Assembly (NCBI GenBank): GCA_963277665.1
Contig: OY728153.1
Location: forward strand, 270,170,250-270,234,249
DNA: 64,000 bases
From: Viscum album
Taxonomy: Eukaryota > Streptophyta > Magnoliopsida > Santalales > Viscaceae
Reading direction: 5' to 3'
The notes under the pieces are model-generated. The model was not told the DNA's origin. It did not search any database and saw only the letters and a list, made by a program, of their open reading frames with translations. Positions 27,232-40,185 of this stretch are shown piece after piece. The translations under genes were made by a program, and so were the position numbers. Positions within the stretch are counted from its first letter, which is position 1. The number at the start of each line of letters is the position of its first letter.

Positions 27232-27860
27232 TGTAAAGACCCTGAACCTAGTATCTTAGAGTTGGTGGTTACTTCATCACGTTAGAACTGGATACAAGTG
27301 ATCACATCCCAAAAGATCGACTAGTTTAACGATCATGGAAATCTAGATACATACTCAAATCTCACATTACATTAGAAAACATAAAATATAAGATAGTATT
27401 TTATTTGAGAGAATTTTTTTATCTATATAATATCTTTCATATAATTTAAATTCACTTCCTAGAATCTTGGGGAAGGTAAACATAAGAAATGGGTGAGCTC
27501 AAATGATCAATAACAGAATGCATAAAAAAAAGAAAAATAACGAATGAATAAAACGGAATGAATAAATATTGATAAAATAATTCCACATAAATAATAATAT
27601 GATCTCTAAAATTATCCATGGATATCATAAAAATTCAAATAACATCCTGTAAATAAATAATTGATTTCATAATTAGGTAATGCATAATTATAGACATCAT
27701 AAACATACAACCAAAGCCTCATGCCTAGAAATCTTACGAAAATTGGTAAGGCCTTGTATACGCAACCTATTTTTCTCATGAGACCTACTAATTGAATGTA
27801 TTTATATGTAGTTCTATCCCCCACCCACCACTTAATAATTCCAATGCATACATCATGTTA
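27232..27860 (+). repeat. LTR-like dispersed repeat, copy 1
   Basis: It starts TGTAAAGACCCTGAACCTAG, the style of a plant gypsy LTR 5' end. It is collinear with 43736-44313; shared landmarks are AAGTGATCACATCCCAA, CTTGGGGAAGGTAAACATAA, AAATGGGTGAG, AAATTATCCATGGATATCA and AAGGCCTT. Identity is roughly 70-75% by eye. It has no coding content. It may extend to about 28.6 kb, but the second copy is cut by another insertion so this cannot be tested inside the window. Confidence 0.6.
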
Positions 27861-28689
27861 ATAAATAATATAAATTAATCAATATTCATTAATAATCAAT
27901 AACTACTAATATTGAAAGAATTAACATACAAAATTTCAATACTTTCCCCAGTCAAACTGATTATCAACCATCCTTAGAAATATAGTAGATGATATAATTA
28001 GAGTATAACGTCATTAAACTGTAATATTCATTAAAATATTTGCATAAAAGAATATTCTTTAAAAATTTCCAAGAAACTTTCTTAAGGAAACTACCCTATT
28101 AATTTTAAGTCACCTATTTAAAATCTAAAATTTTACAATATATTTGGAAAAGCATTTTATTTGGAAATAAATATGGAAACCTGTAAAGTAATATTCAAGG
28201 AAAATAATATCCATGATGATGGAAATAGTTTTTCATATGGTAAATGTCAAAACAAGTATTCTTTTTACACCTTTGGTAAAAAGTAACACAGTTAGGAAAT
28301 GACAAGAATATTCATTTAAGTATTTTTTTTGAATTTAAACCATGTGTTAAAATGAATTTAAAAATAATTTGATAATATTATAAAAATTATTTAAAAAATT
28401 TTAAATAATATATAGACATGGATTAAAAAGATTCCCATTTGAATAAAAAACCAGTTCAACTTTCCTTAAAAGCATTCTTTCAGTCTCGTACTTAAAGAGA
28501 GAAAAATCAAATTAAAAATTTTAATTCCTATAATTAACCATTTGAAAAAAATAGACTAGTTTTAAGAAATAATTATCATATAATTTCCCTAATGTAAACA
28601 TAAACATAAATAATCCTAAATAAAAATGATATTGTGAAATAGACCCTTATCTTGAGTCTCATGTTGCTTCAAACATTTTCAAAACTCCT

Positions 28690-30036
28690 ATATAATAAAT
28701 ATAGATTTATTATATTTATATTTTTAAAAAATATTCATAAATAAATTTCTATGTACCATTCCATTATAATTTCCCATTACCCATTTATAAACAATTATTA
28801 ATTAAAATGGACATTCATTAAAAACTGGTCAATTTTCTAGGCATGTTTCAGTTTGATGGTTATGGTACTTTCTCGATGGCTGTGGTTTAAAAATATAAAT
28901 AATATAAATAATTAAATAATTATAATATTTATTCATTATATACACTTTTATTACCATTCACATAAAGAGGTGATGAAAAATGAATTACATCACTTTGTGG
29001 AGACGGTAGTCTTTATATATGCACGAGTGATGTTTCCAATATTAGATGGATGGAACAAAAATAAAATTAAAAAATAATTCACCTTTAAACAATTATAATA
29101 TTTTCATAAATATCATATATTTTCAATAAATCCATTATTTTAACTATCGAAGTAAAATTGTGATGAAAAATGAATTATACAACTATTGTAGACGGTAAGC
29201 CATACTTATACAGAAGGAATGTTTTCACTTTTTATAGGATAGAAAGAAGGTATATAATTATTGTAACAACATCATACTAAAAATTATGTATATTAAAGAC
29301 ACTCAATAAATTATTTTATAATGTATACCATATATTTAGAAGAGGAATAATAAGAAATAAAATTAAAATGCTTTGTTAAGACGATTATCTCCACATTGAA
29401 GAACCTCCTTTAGAAATTTCCTTAAAAAACCTAAGGATAATCCGTTGAAGAGACTAGAACCTCCATAACTTGTATAAGAATGTTGATAAGAGTTTTTATT
29501 AACGTTTAGTTGAGCTAAAGTTCTCAAAATTTGTGAAAAATGAGGGATTTGAGGTTCTCTTTTATATGTGTGGTAAGGGGAATCTTGGAATTATTAAATG
29601 TATGAAATTAATTAAAATTAATTTTTAGGTTCAAATGTATAAAAAATTCATATATTTCAAATATAGGAATATTTTAAGTGTGAAAACTCTCATAAAATAA
29701 TATTTATACTAGTTTAGGTTATTATTTAACCCTCATCTCCTAGTTTTAAGCCAATCAACCATTTTGATTATTACTGTGATATCAATGTTTTTTACTCTAG
29801 GGGTCAAGAATGTTTCTATAAAATGAAAAGTGATCCATAAATGAATAATAAATAATATTCTATACCATATCCCATTAAATTTTATAAACATAAGTTTTTT
29901 TATTTATGATAATTGTTTTAATAAAATACTATTTAACGTAACATACCATTAAATTAATTTTCTAAAATATTCATTATCTTTTCTTAAAAAATAGTTTGAA
30001 ATGAAATGAAAATTTAAAATATTAACACATCACTAA
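28690..30036 (-). repeat. Old LTR-like repeat, copy B, first half
   Basis: Collinear with 14.62-15.9 kb (for example GATGAAAAATGAATTACATC, then GGAGACGG, at 28970-29010). Its homology stops at 30036, where a gypsy LTR starts, and resumes at 40186. The left edge is approximate. Confidence 0.6.
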
Positions 30037-32596
30037 TGTAACCACCTAGACATTTTTAATGATAATTGTTTCCTAAAAATTTGTGTTAAATTATATTTAT
30101 CACAAAAAACCATGATTTTTTTAATGAAGTGAATATAATTGGAAATACGACCATTTGTATTTGACCATTACATGAATATTGAGAACAATAAACTTGATAA
30201 TAATTTTAACGTTATCATTATAGTTTATAAGTTAGATTTTGAAAAATAAAAATTAATACAGAAAAAAGAGTCGATGACCTCAACCAATAGATTCCTTCCA
30301 TTTGAATCTCATCTATGAAATCATGGGAGGGAGGTATCAGCACTGGGGTTCACCCCTAACGAATCCCAATATGAGCTTCAAGAAGTGAATATTTAATGAA
30401 ATATCCTACGAGAGAAGTTCAAGTTATTTGAGATTACAACTCTGTCGATGTTAGCTGAGGCACCCCACAAAACTACCACCATTGCACACCTTACTCTTAG
30501 GGTGTATGAGGGTGTAATAAGGGTTTATTTGTAAAGTCCCTAGTCACTTAATGTTTAAATCTATTGTATAAATAAAATTTTTATTTCATAAATTCCATTT
30601 TAAGAATATTTTTTCTTAATAAAATTGAGATGAAATTTGATAAATTGTTTTTTTTCTAACAAAAATTGTTTATTATTGTAAAGATATAAATATTTACAAT
30701 AAACTAATATATTATGAATATTACTTATTTTAATGAAATAGTATAATTAAAACTATATTATTTAGATATAGTTGATAAAATAATTTTATTTTTTTCAAGT
30801 GTGAGAAATTTTACTATGCATTTTCTATCAGTTATTATTTTTAATAAATATGGATTTTTTCTATTTAAAAGATAAAACTAAAATATTTATAGAATTATTA
30901 TTATATAATAAATTTCATTTTTTCAGTATGTTTAAATTATATTTAGGTGAATTTATGAGAATTTTCTAAAATAATTTATTCTTTCATGAATAGTGAAAAT
31001 ATAGTTTGAGTTTTTCGGCATGTTAATGAAATCATAATTATTTCATAATGATGTAATGAATAATTAAACACAATACACATATTAAAATAATTTATTTTTT
31101 AATATAATTTTTTTTAATATATCTTAATCAATTTCCAAATATTTAATTTTCTTTCCAAAATCTAAATTGGAAACTTTAACTTTAAAAATGTAATTTTTGG
31201 AAAACATTAACTTTCTTTACAAAAATAAGTAATAAAAATTATGATATACTCTTATGTATTAAAATAAAATATAAGGTGTCCCAAGTTTCCAATAACATGA
31301 AAAAATATCTTGGTCAAGCCCATGATTTTTCATTTACCACTACCTAGGTTTCTAAAGCCTATATTTGGAACTAATAAACAAACACTCCACTGTTTCTATA
31401 AATACCCACCCATTTATCCATTTCATTTCAATCCCAATTCAGAATCCATGAAACAATGATAATTTTACCTCATAATGTGTTCTCCTATGGTGTCCTAAAT
31501 CCCCTAAGGTCCCAATTCTCATGTTTTTGGAGTTACTCTTCAAGGTAATAGAAACATCCTTCATTTCTCTTTGTTTCAAGAACATATTTTTGTATATTTA
31601 TTCTAAATATTATGGTCACTCTCTATTATTTCATTCATATTCATTCACTAAATTAAAAATTAGGTTTTATCACTAAGATATGCAAGTCCCCTCTCTTTTT
31701 AACCTTTTCTAAAACCACGTTTTATACTCATTATGCTACCGATTTTACTTCGCAAAATCTATCTCTTCTCCTCAAGAAATTACTTTTTATTTTATTTTTG
31801 TGAATACCCAAACCATTTTTTTCCAGATTTATTCGACAATATAAATTTTTTTTGGTATTTATATGAATGAAACATGAATTACCTTACCTTCGGTAAATAA
31901 TGACATAATGATCATGTTTTAAAGCACTTTTGAAACACTATTATTTTGATATGAAACCCATTTTATTTTTATTTTCCATGGGTTATTTATGAAATAATTT
32001 ATTATTATGTATGTGGATCACATGAAAACTAATACATACAAAGGGAGAGACTTTATAGTGATCTAATGGATTTGGTAAAGAATTTAATCTCTAGAGATGA
32101 CCTATTTTACGACACCTTGTTGGACAACCTTGGTAATTTTTATAACACCTCAATGACAAACATTAGTGATATGATTATTAATTTCCCATTTAAATGTTGT
32201 AAACACAATACCAAATTATGATTTCTTTTATTTTTATTATGATATTCCTCAATCAATAATTATATTCCTCATGTTCTTATTGATATTTTTCAAGATCACT
32301 TGTAAATTATTTACTTTGCTTATCCCATTACTGGGCATTATACTCACCATTTCTAATGATTTATGTCCCTAGGTTATAAGATGTAGTAAACATATTTATA
32401 ATGAACCAATTAATAATCCTTTCTTATTTTTTAGAATAATTTTTTTATATTTTCATATAATATATACATTGTTTACAAGAAACTAAACTTTAAAATATCC
32501 TATGTTTTTGATAATGTAATGAAATGTTTATGTAGTAAAAATACAGGGTGTTGAAAAATTTAATGAAAAGTTTATGTATTAATAAGTAAGGATAAC
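30037..32596 (+). repeat. 5' LTR of the chromovirus
   Basis: About 2.56 kb, TGTAACCACC to GATAACA. It matches the 3' LTR throughout with many substitutions and small indels. The right edge is set by the PBS that starts five bases later. Confidence 0.85.
31396..31404 (+). promoter_or_regulatory. LTR TATA box
   Basis: CTATAAATA, followed by a pyrimidine-rich stretch. The 3' LTR has CTATAAATT at the equivalent place (38975-38983). It marks the likely U3/R boundary about 1.36 kb into the LTR. Confidence 0.6.
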
Positions 32597-32601
32597 ATTG
32601 T

Positions 32602-32613
32602 TGGTATCAAATG
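32602..32613 (+). other. Primer binding site (initiator tRNA-Met type)
   Basis: TGGTATCAAATG, differing at two positions from the common plant gypsy PBS that pairs with the 3' end of initiator tRNA-Met. It lies five bases after the LTR end, as expected for priming minus-strand cDNA. Confidence 0.8.
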
Positions 32614-33079
32614 AAAGTTTAGTTATTTTTGAAAATTGGGATTTTAAAACATTAGGAATAACCATATAGAAATGTTTAAATATAGGTAAACATCATGGTA
32701 TTTTGGTGAAGTATTAAGTTAGTGGTTTCTAAAAAATGAATTCCCTATCTAGATATAAAAAAGTGAATGTGGCTCTGGAACAAATTTATCTAGGGGTAAA
32801 TCCTAAAAACACCATTTTGAGATAGACTCTAATGAATACTAGTCCACAAAAATGGGCCTTGCTGCACTCCAGGATTGACCCTCTTGGGGGAAATGTTAAT
32901 TTAATCACAATATTTTTATGGTCCATTATGACGGATTTATAGAAAACGCAATTATTGTTAAAGAATAACATATTTAATAATGATGTTTTAAGACATAAAA
33001 TTATTGTACAAATTATAATTTTATTAAGATAAAACTATTTCTCACTAAGGTTTTATTCTTTTAGAAAATGGAGGGAAAT

Positions 33080-34130
33080 TAGAGGAACTACATAAATGAT
33101 TAGCACAATGAACCATGCACTGATGGCCCTTCGATTGAATATGGAAGGGAAGACTTCATGAGAATGATGAATTAATTTAATCGAGTTACGAGCAATAACT
33201 AGAATCAATCCAAGATACCGAATTCACCTTGAAGGGAGAAACTTTCCATTTAGTCCTTTACGTGTCAAAGACTACCATATTTTATTGGATCTACCAATCC
33301 CTTGATTGTTAAAAAATTGAATAAGCACTATAAAAAATAACTTTTCCATACCTTGTTTTTTATAGAATGATAAAGTTACCCTAGATATGTACCACTTAGA
33401 GGGTGAAGTTGATGAGTGGAGGACACTGGTTAAAAACATAAATCCAAGAAGATAGATTGATGCTATGAAGTGGGAAGAGTTTAGGGGAAAATTTTTCAAC
33501 AAATATTTCCCCTGTTTGATGGGAGTGAATATGGAAAATGAATTCTTAGAGATGAAGGAGATAGAAAATGAATATAAGGGAATATATGAGATGAACTTTA
33601 CAAGGATTTCTCATTACACCTCTAGCTTTTTCAGGGTTCCTAATAGAAAGTTTGGTAGATTCTTCAGTGAACTAAGACCACATATACAAAAGAATCTAGC
33701 TAATTGATACTATGAAAACAATGAGGAGATAGAGTGATGTATTATAAAGTTTGAACTAGTGTTCGGAGAGATGCAGTGGTCTCATGGATCGAATGAAATG
33801 AAGAGATCAGTGGATGAAAAATTAGGGAGGAACGTTGATCACAAAAGAGGAGGAAAACAAATGAAACAACCCACATGCAACAAAAATGGGAAGAAGCATT
33901 TAGGGTACTACTTTCTCAGGAGTAGTAAATGTTACATGTGTAGAAGATATGGAAATATTTCTTGGGACTGTCATAGTGAGGTGAATCCTCAACTTCACAA
34001 CACCAACGATAAAGAGAATATGTCACATGCCTTGCCTAAAGTCCAATTCTTCAAGTGTGGACAACTTGGTATTTTTTCCAAATACTTTCCAAATATGAAT
34101 ATAGTAGAAGAAAATTACTATCAAACTTAG
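33080..34130 (+). pseudogene. Chromovirus gag remnant
   Basis: From about 33360 the frame reads MYHLEGEVDEW, and after a stop AMKWEEFRGKFFNKYFP. This is the retrotransposon Gag capsid domain, which in live elements packages RNA. It continues to RPHIQKNLAN at 33707. A second frame (33759-34130) holds the nucleocapsid: basic residues and a zinc-knuckle-like CYMCRRYGNISWDC at 33930-33971. The invariant His is Asn there, and a second knuckle is reduced to FFKCGQLGIFSKYF. Frameshifts and stops separate the pieces. Confidence 0.85.
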
Positions 34131-34169
34131 TATAGGCCATGGTATTAAGGTCGTTATTTTGATATCACG

Positions 34170-34575
34170 ATGGATAAAGTTGAATCTACAAATGTTTTGG
34201 TGGAAGGTACTCTCATTTCTCTCTGAAATCTCTCAAAAACATTTTTTGATTCTATTTCGACACATTACTTTATTTAGTCAATGTTTTTAAAGAAAATAGA
34301 ATCAATTCCTGAGGTTCTATAAGTAGAGTTATTAGTCAAGTCTCTTGGATATATTATCCAAGAATTAATAGTGTATATGAACTCTGATATTTACCTTGTA
34401 GAGCATAATATAATCACATATCTAGTAGTAATTCCCATGTTGGAATTAAAAATTATACTAGGGATTGATTGGATCTCAAAATATAATTCCAAGATCAACT
34501 ATTAAATTTAGGAAATATCAATAGTCTTGAATGGAAAACCTAAAATTGTTTTTAAGGAAGAGATATCTTGAACTT
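34170..34575 (+). pseudogene. Chromovirus aspartic protease remnant
   Basis: FDSISTHYF at about 34235-34265 is a decayed form of the DSGATHSF active site: Asp and Ser are kept, the Gly is lost. About 190 bases later LELKIILGIDWISKYNSKI matches the family ILGMDWLS motif. It would process Gag-Pol; it is inactive here because of the lost Gly and a stop before it. It sits between gag and RT as in all chromoviruses. Confidence 0.75.
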
Positions 34576-34689
34576 AGCTTTGTCTTTAATAACTTATCAT
34601 AGCCTTCTTTATGAAAATGATCAGTGAAGATGAAGAATGAAATGAAAGTATATGTATAGAAAATGTCCACATAGTTCAGGAATACATCA

Positions 34690-35530
34690 ACATATTTCTT
34701 GAGGAGTTACCTGGACCTCCCTTGGAAAGAGAGTTAGAGTTATCCATTGAACTCATGTATAGATCTAGGCTGATATCAATGGCCCCATATAGAATAGAAA
34801 ATGTGTAGCAGGAGAAATGAAATAAAGAGACTAATGAATACTTCGACATGGGGTTTATCTAACCAAGTGTGTCTCCTTGGGGAGAACATGTTCTCTCTAT
34901 GATGTATAATGATGGATCAATGTGGTTATGCATTGATTATGGAGAACTCAATGGGGTTATAGTGATGAATAAGTACCCTCTTTAAAGGATTGATGATTTA
35001 TTTGACCAACTTTGTGGGGATTAATTATTCTCCAAGATTGATCTTTGATCTGGTTATCATCAATCGAGGGTGAAGAAATAAGATATTCCTAATAATGAAA
35101 TCCTATCAAGATATGGGAATTATGAATTTATGTTTATTCCCTTCATCTTGACTAATGCTTCAGCTATATTTATGGATCTTGTAAATAGAGTCTTTGAGGA
35201 CTACATTGATAACCTTTTGGTTGTTTTTATTAATGGTATTATGATATATTCTAAAAGTTGCGAGGAGTAAGAGGATCATCTAGGGGTTATATTTAAAACT
35301 TTTAGGAAGGAGAGACTATTTGGTAATTTTAGAAAATGTGAATATTGGTTACAACAAGTTTCTTTATTGGGGAGAATTATAAATAATGAAGCAATCTCAT
35401 TTGACCTTATGAAGACAAATGTTGTTGAAGAGTGGCCTCATCCTACAATAGTAACTAAGATTCATTATTTCCTTGGTTTAGAAGGATATTATAGGAGGTT
35501 TGTGAAAAAAATTCACAACATTATAACCCA
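34690..35530 (+). pseudogene. Chromovirus reverse transcriptase remnant
   Basis: Starting at FLEELPGPPLERELELSIEL the frame carries PSVSPWGEHVL, LCIDYGELNGV, NKYPL, RIDDLFDQL, FSKIDL, SGYHQ, FMFIPFILTNASAIF and the end motif FLGLEGYYRRFV. The catalytic YxDD box (consensus FIDD) reads FING at about 35226-35237, so both metal-binding Asp residues are gone. Several in-frame stops (for example after KYPL) are also present. Order of blocks is complete, so the gene decayed by point mutation rather than deletion. Confidence 0.9.
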
Positions 35531-35559
35531 CTAACAAAGTGAACTTGAAAAGGGGATAA

Positions 35560-36010
35560 GTTTATATAGAAAAATGAGTGTGAAGAATGTTTCCAAGAGT
35601 TGAATAAGAGATTGGTAAATGCAACTATGTTAAATATTACCTATATTGTATAAGGATTCTCTATTTTTAGTGATTCTTATCTGAAATGTATTGGGTGAAT
35701 CCTCATGAAAAGTGAAAAGGTTATTGTTTATTAATCTTTATAGTTGAAGCTTTATGAGTAGAATTATTCTACGAATGACCTGGAGTTGGTTTTGGCTATT
35801 TTTTATCTAAGGATATGGAGGAATTATCATTATGTGGATAAATGTAATATATAAAAAGAACACAAAAGTTTAAAGTATATTTTCAAATAAAATGAATTGA
35901 ACATGAGACAGAGAAGATTGTTGGAACTTTATAAAGCCTATGATTATTTAATTCATTATCGTCCTAGATAAGAAAACAATTTTGTCGATGCATTAAGTAG
36001 TAAAAAACCT
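35560..36010 (+). pseudogene. Chromovirus RNase H remnant
   Basis: Recognised by SDSYLKCIGWILMKS, then NDLELVLAIFYLRIWRNYHY, EHKSLKYIFK, NELNMRQRRLLELYKAYDY and the end NNFVDALSS. The first Asp, the Glu and the last Asp are in place; the Asp before HKSLKY is Glu or shifted. It degrades the RNA strand of the cDNA hybrid in live elements. Stops interrupt it at least four times. Confidence 0.88.
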
Positions 36011-36289
36011 TATTGTTCTATAAATGATGAGTATTCAATGATATAATTTGATCAAAGAACTAGTAAAAACTTGACATGGGAATCATAATGGAAGAGACAT
36101 AATCAACCCTACCCCAAATGACATCTCAACCATCTTTACTATAAAAGATCAATAAATCTCAAAAAGAAGATCCTTTTTTATATAAGAATATAGAATATGT
36201 GAAGAATGTTAAGTTTCTTGAGTTTAATATTAATCAATATGGTGTACTAAAATTTCATACAATGCTACGCATTCCATCTATTCCATAAA

Positions 36290-37150
36290 TAAAGAAGGAG
36301 ACTATGAATGAGTATCATATCACTATATTCAAAACACATAAATGTATAGGGACCTTCTTGATCATTATTGGTGGGATATAATGAAAAGGGATATTTTTGA
36401 CTACAATACAAGGTTATTGGTTTTTAGACAAGTGTAGGAAGAGAGAAGAATTCATAAATGGGTATTACAACCAGTACCCATACCAACATGGAAGTGGGAC
36501 AATATCACTATGGACCTTTTCACAGGTCTCTTGATAACATCTTAAAGAAATAATGCAAATTGGTGTATAGTGGATCATCTCACTAAGACTATCCATTTCA
36601 TCACTATTCAGGAAGATTTCTCTCTTGACCAACTTTCCATGATATATGTGAAAGAATCATTAAGGCTATATGGGTTAGAAATATTTATCGTATATGGTCA
36701 TGATCCAAGGTTCACATAAAAATTTTGGAGAAGTATTCAACATGATTTGAGTGATGAATTGAATTTTAGTATAGCTTATCACCCTCAAAATAGATGGACA
36801 ATATAAAAATACTATTTATACACTCGGGGACATTATGAGAACATAATAAATTAAATTTAAAGGTGGATGGTATTCACATCTCCAATTAGTTGAGTTCTCA
36901 TACAACAACAAATTAAATTAGAGTATTCAAACGAAACCCAAAGAAGATCTATCTGAGAAGAGTTGTATAAATCCTACTTGTTTGGATGAATTTGGTAAGA
37001 GAAATATTCTTGGGCCAGATATTATGCAAGAGATGATAAAAAAGTTCATTCCATCCCAAAACACATAAAGGCTGATCAAAGTTGGTAGAAGAGCTATGCT
37101 AACAACTGTCAAAGGGACTTGGACTTTGGTATTGGAGAAAAAAGTGTTCC
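36290..37150 (+). pseudogene. Chromovirus integrase core remnant
   Basis: The zinc-binding His/Cys region is poorly preserved (around 36330-36440). The core is recognised by WDNITMDLFTGLL near 36490, by a frameshifted stretch matching the second Asp region near 36690, and by YHPQ-like and EFAYN-like remnants at 36780 and 36890. From about 36930 to 37150 the C-terminal part follows in shifting frames. It is the most rearranged pol domain. The position between RNase H and chromodomain supports the call. Confidence 0.75.
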
Positions 37151-37379
37151 ATTGAATATCACCTTATAAGAGAGTCACATGATCTGGGAAGAAAGGAAGG
37201 ATTATACCTAGGTACATTGGTCTTTATGAAATCCTTGATCACATTAGAGTAGTTTCCTATCGGCCAGAACTTCCACCAAATCTAGCTCAAGCTTATTATG
37301 TATTCCATGTGTGTCTCTCATGGAAGTACAAAACTGACCCTTTAAATGTACTGAATCCTAAGGTGGTACCACTGGAACA

Positions 37380-37566
37380 TGAACTCTCTTATAAGGAGTA
37401 GCTGGTAGAGATCCTAGACTGCAGATATAAGGTTCAATGTAAAAATACTACCCACCATGTCAAACTGCTGTGTAGGAAACATAAATATGAAGAAGAAATG
37501 TGGGAACTAGAGGAGACAATGAGGAAAAATTACCAACACCTTTTATCAACCAATATAATGAGTTGA
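37380..37566 (+). pseudogene. Chromodomain at integrase C-terminus
   Basis: The frame reads ELSYKE, stop, LVEILDCRYKVQCKN, then HHVKLLCRKHKYEEEMWELE and ETMRKNYQHLL before a stop. This is the integrase-linked chromodomain that targets chromoviruses to heterochromatin marks; its presence with the ~2.5-kb LTRs suggests the Tekay/Del branch. One in-frame stop is seen. The aromatic cage is incomplete in the pieces I can read. Confidence 0.75.
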
Positions 37567-37588
37567 AATTTTAGGGATTAAATTTATT

Positions 37589-37601
37589 AAGGGGGGATGA
37601 A
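37589..37601 (+). other. Polypurine tract
   Basis: AAGGGGGGATGAA immediately precedes the 3' LTR start TGTAATAACTC. It is the usual primer site for plus-strand cDNA. Confidence 0.85.
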
Positions 37602-40185
37602 TGTAATAACTCAAACTTTTTGAATGATAATTGTTTCCTAAAAATGTGTTTCATATTATATTTTTCACAATAAAACCAATGTATTTTTTAATGAAGTGAA
37701 TATAAAGGGAAATAAGACCATATGAATTTGACCATTATATGGCCATTGGTCAATATAACCATTGGTAACTATACACTAGGTAATAATTTTAATGTTATCA
37801 TAAAATTTTATCAGTAAAATTATGGAAAAGGAAAATTGATACCAAAAGAAGAGTTGATGGCCTCAACTAGTAGAGTTAATCTGTTTGAATCCCATCTATC
37901 AAAACATGGATGGAAGATACCATCACCGAGTTTTACACTAACTAATCCTAATTTGAGATTCAAAAATTGAATCTTAAACAAAATCACCTATGAGAGAAGA
38001 TAAAGTTAGTATAGATTACCACTCGGTGGATGTTAGAAAAGGCATGCCAAAAAGTTACCACCATTACACACCATACTCTTAGGGTGTGTGAGGGTGTAAT
38101 AAGAGGTTATTTTTCAAGGTATTAGTTAATTAAAGTGTAATTACATTATATAAATAAATTGTTTATTCCATGAATTCCATTTTAAAAGTGGGTTTTCTTA
38201 ATAAATTTGAGATGAAATTTGATAAATTGATTTTCAGACAAAAATTGCACTTTTGGTAAAAGATATAAATTTTTTATAAACTAATATAATATTAATAATA
38301 ATTATTTAAATGAAATAGAATGATTAAAAGTCTCTTATTTAAAAATAAATAATAATATTATTTTATTTTTTTCAAGTGTGAGAAATTTTACTATGCATTT
38401 TCAATATGCTATTATTTTTAATAAATAAATATTTTTACATTTAAAAGATAAAATTACCATATTTTTATAATTATTATAATAAAATAAATAAATTTTTTTC
38501 AGAATTTTAAAATTATTTTATGGTGAATTTATGAGAATTTTATAAAATATTGTATTTTTTCGTGGATAGTAAAAATACAGTTTTAGTTTTTCAATATATT
38601 AATGAAATCATAATTATGTCATAATAATGTAATAAATAATTAATCACAATACACTAATAAATATATTTTATTTTATTAATATTAATTATTTTAATACATT
38701 TTAATCAATTAAAAAATAAAAAATTTTCTTAACAAATTCTAAAATGGAAACTTTAAATTTAAAAATGTTATTTTGTGAAAACTTTATCATTCCTTGAAAA
38801 AATATGTAATAAAAAATGTTGGGCAAATATTTTGGTTTAAAATAAAATAAAATTTGTCCCATGTTTCCAATACCAATGGAAAATACCATGGGAAATCCTT
38901 TGGTTTTTCATTTACCACTACATAGGTTTCCAAGGCCTATATTTGGAAACTAAAAAACAAATACTCCAATTTTTCTATAAATTCTTACCCATTTATCCAT
39001 TTAATTTCACTACCAATTCATCCTCCAGGAATATATGATATTAATTAATTCAAATGAGTACTCCCAATGTCTATTCAATCCCCTAAGGTTCAAATCCTTA
39101 TGTTTTAAGAGTTACTCTTTAAGGTAAGAGAAATATCTTTCTTTTCTCTTCATTTCAAGAACCAACTTTTGTATATGTATTCTTAATGTTATGTTCACTC
39201 TATATTAATTCCATTTTATTCACTAAATTACTTAAAAATTATGTTTTATCAATCGGTAACCCATGTGTCCTATCTTTTTACACTTTTATAAAACCATGTT
39301 TTATACCCTTTATGCTGCTGATTTTACTTCTCAAAATTTCTCTCTTCTCCTCAAGAAAATTTCTTTTATTTTCCTTTTATTAATACCCAAAACTATTTAT
39401 TTTATAGGGTTATTCCACAATATGTAAAGAATATTTACTTTATTTTGGTATTTACATACATAACACCCCCATTACCTTTCCATGGGTTAAAAATGACATA
39501 ATGATCATGTTTTTAAAGCACTTTTGAAAATCCAAGATTTTGATGTGAAACCCATTTTCTTTTATTCTCCACATATTGTTTATGAAATGATTTATTATGT
39601 TATATATGTATCACAAGGAAACTAATACATATAAAGAGTTCTATCTGATTTCACTCTAATGCATTGGGTAAAGAATTAAATCTTTAGATATGACACATTT
39701 TATGATACCTTGGTGAATAACCTTGGAAACTTTTATAAAACATCAGTGAAAAACCTTATTGACATGATTATCAATGTATGATTTAAATTTTGGAGCCACA
39801 TTAACATGTTTAATTTATGTACTTTTTTATGATTATATGAATTAATTCATAAGGACATTACTCATATTTTTATTGATATTCTTCAAGACCACTTGTAAGA
39901 TATTTCCCTTGCTTATTCCCTTACTGGGCCTTTTGCTCACATATTCCTTTTATGTATGTAACCCAGTTATGAGATGCATTAAAAGTAATTAGTTTTAACA
40001 GATGAATAAGTGTTTCTAAATTTTTAGAATATTTTTTATGTTTTCATGTACAATTTACATTGTTTCTATGAAACTAAACTATAAAAGATACACTATTTCA
40101 AACAATGTAATAAAAATTTTATAAAATAAAAAGGTAGTGTTTCATAAAATGTATTGATTATTTATAATAAATAGGTGTGATTACA
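37602..40185 (+). repeat. 3' LTR of the chromovirus
   Basis: About 2.58 kb, TGTAATAACT to GATTACA. It is collinear with the 5' LTR. The right edge is confirmed because flanking DNA from 40186 matches the middle of the older repeat copy A. Confidence 0.85.

Larger units (their letters stand above)
30037..40185 (+). mobile_element. Complete but dead Ty3/gypsy chromovirus, Tekay/Del-like
   Basis: An LTR (30037-32596), tRNA-Met-type PBS, gag, protease, RT, RNase H, integrase, chromodomain, polypurine tract and second LTR (37602-40185) lie in canonical order on the plus strand, 10.1 kb in all. The boundaries are confirmed independently because flanking DNA on both sides matches one continuous repeat at 14.6-17.2 kb. 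LTRs start TGTAA and end TAACA / TTACA. The flanking five bases (ACTAA and TAAAT) are not a clean target duplication. The LTRs are only about three-quarters identical by eye, so the insertion is old. All genes carry stops. Confidence 0.9.

Noticed and set aside
17168..28690. One minus-strand element bounded by LTR-like copies A and B
   Set aside because: The internal region contains plus-strand Athila and copia relics and no matching minus-strand genes, and no PBS was found at 28.69 kb. The copies may be independent solo LTRs.
30032..30036. ACTAA as target duplication of the chromovirus
   Set aside because: The right flank reads TAAAT. Only a partial match exists, so I used the interrupted repeat rather than a TSD to set edges.
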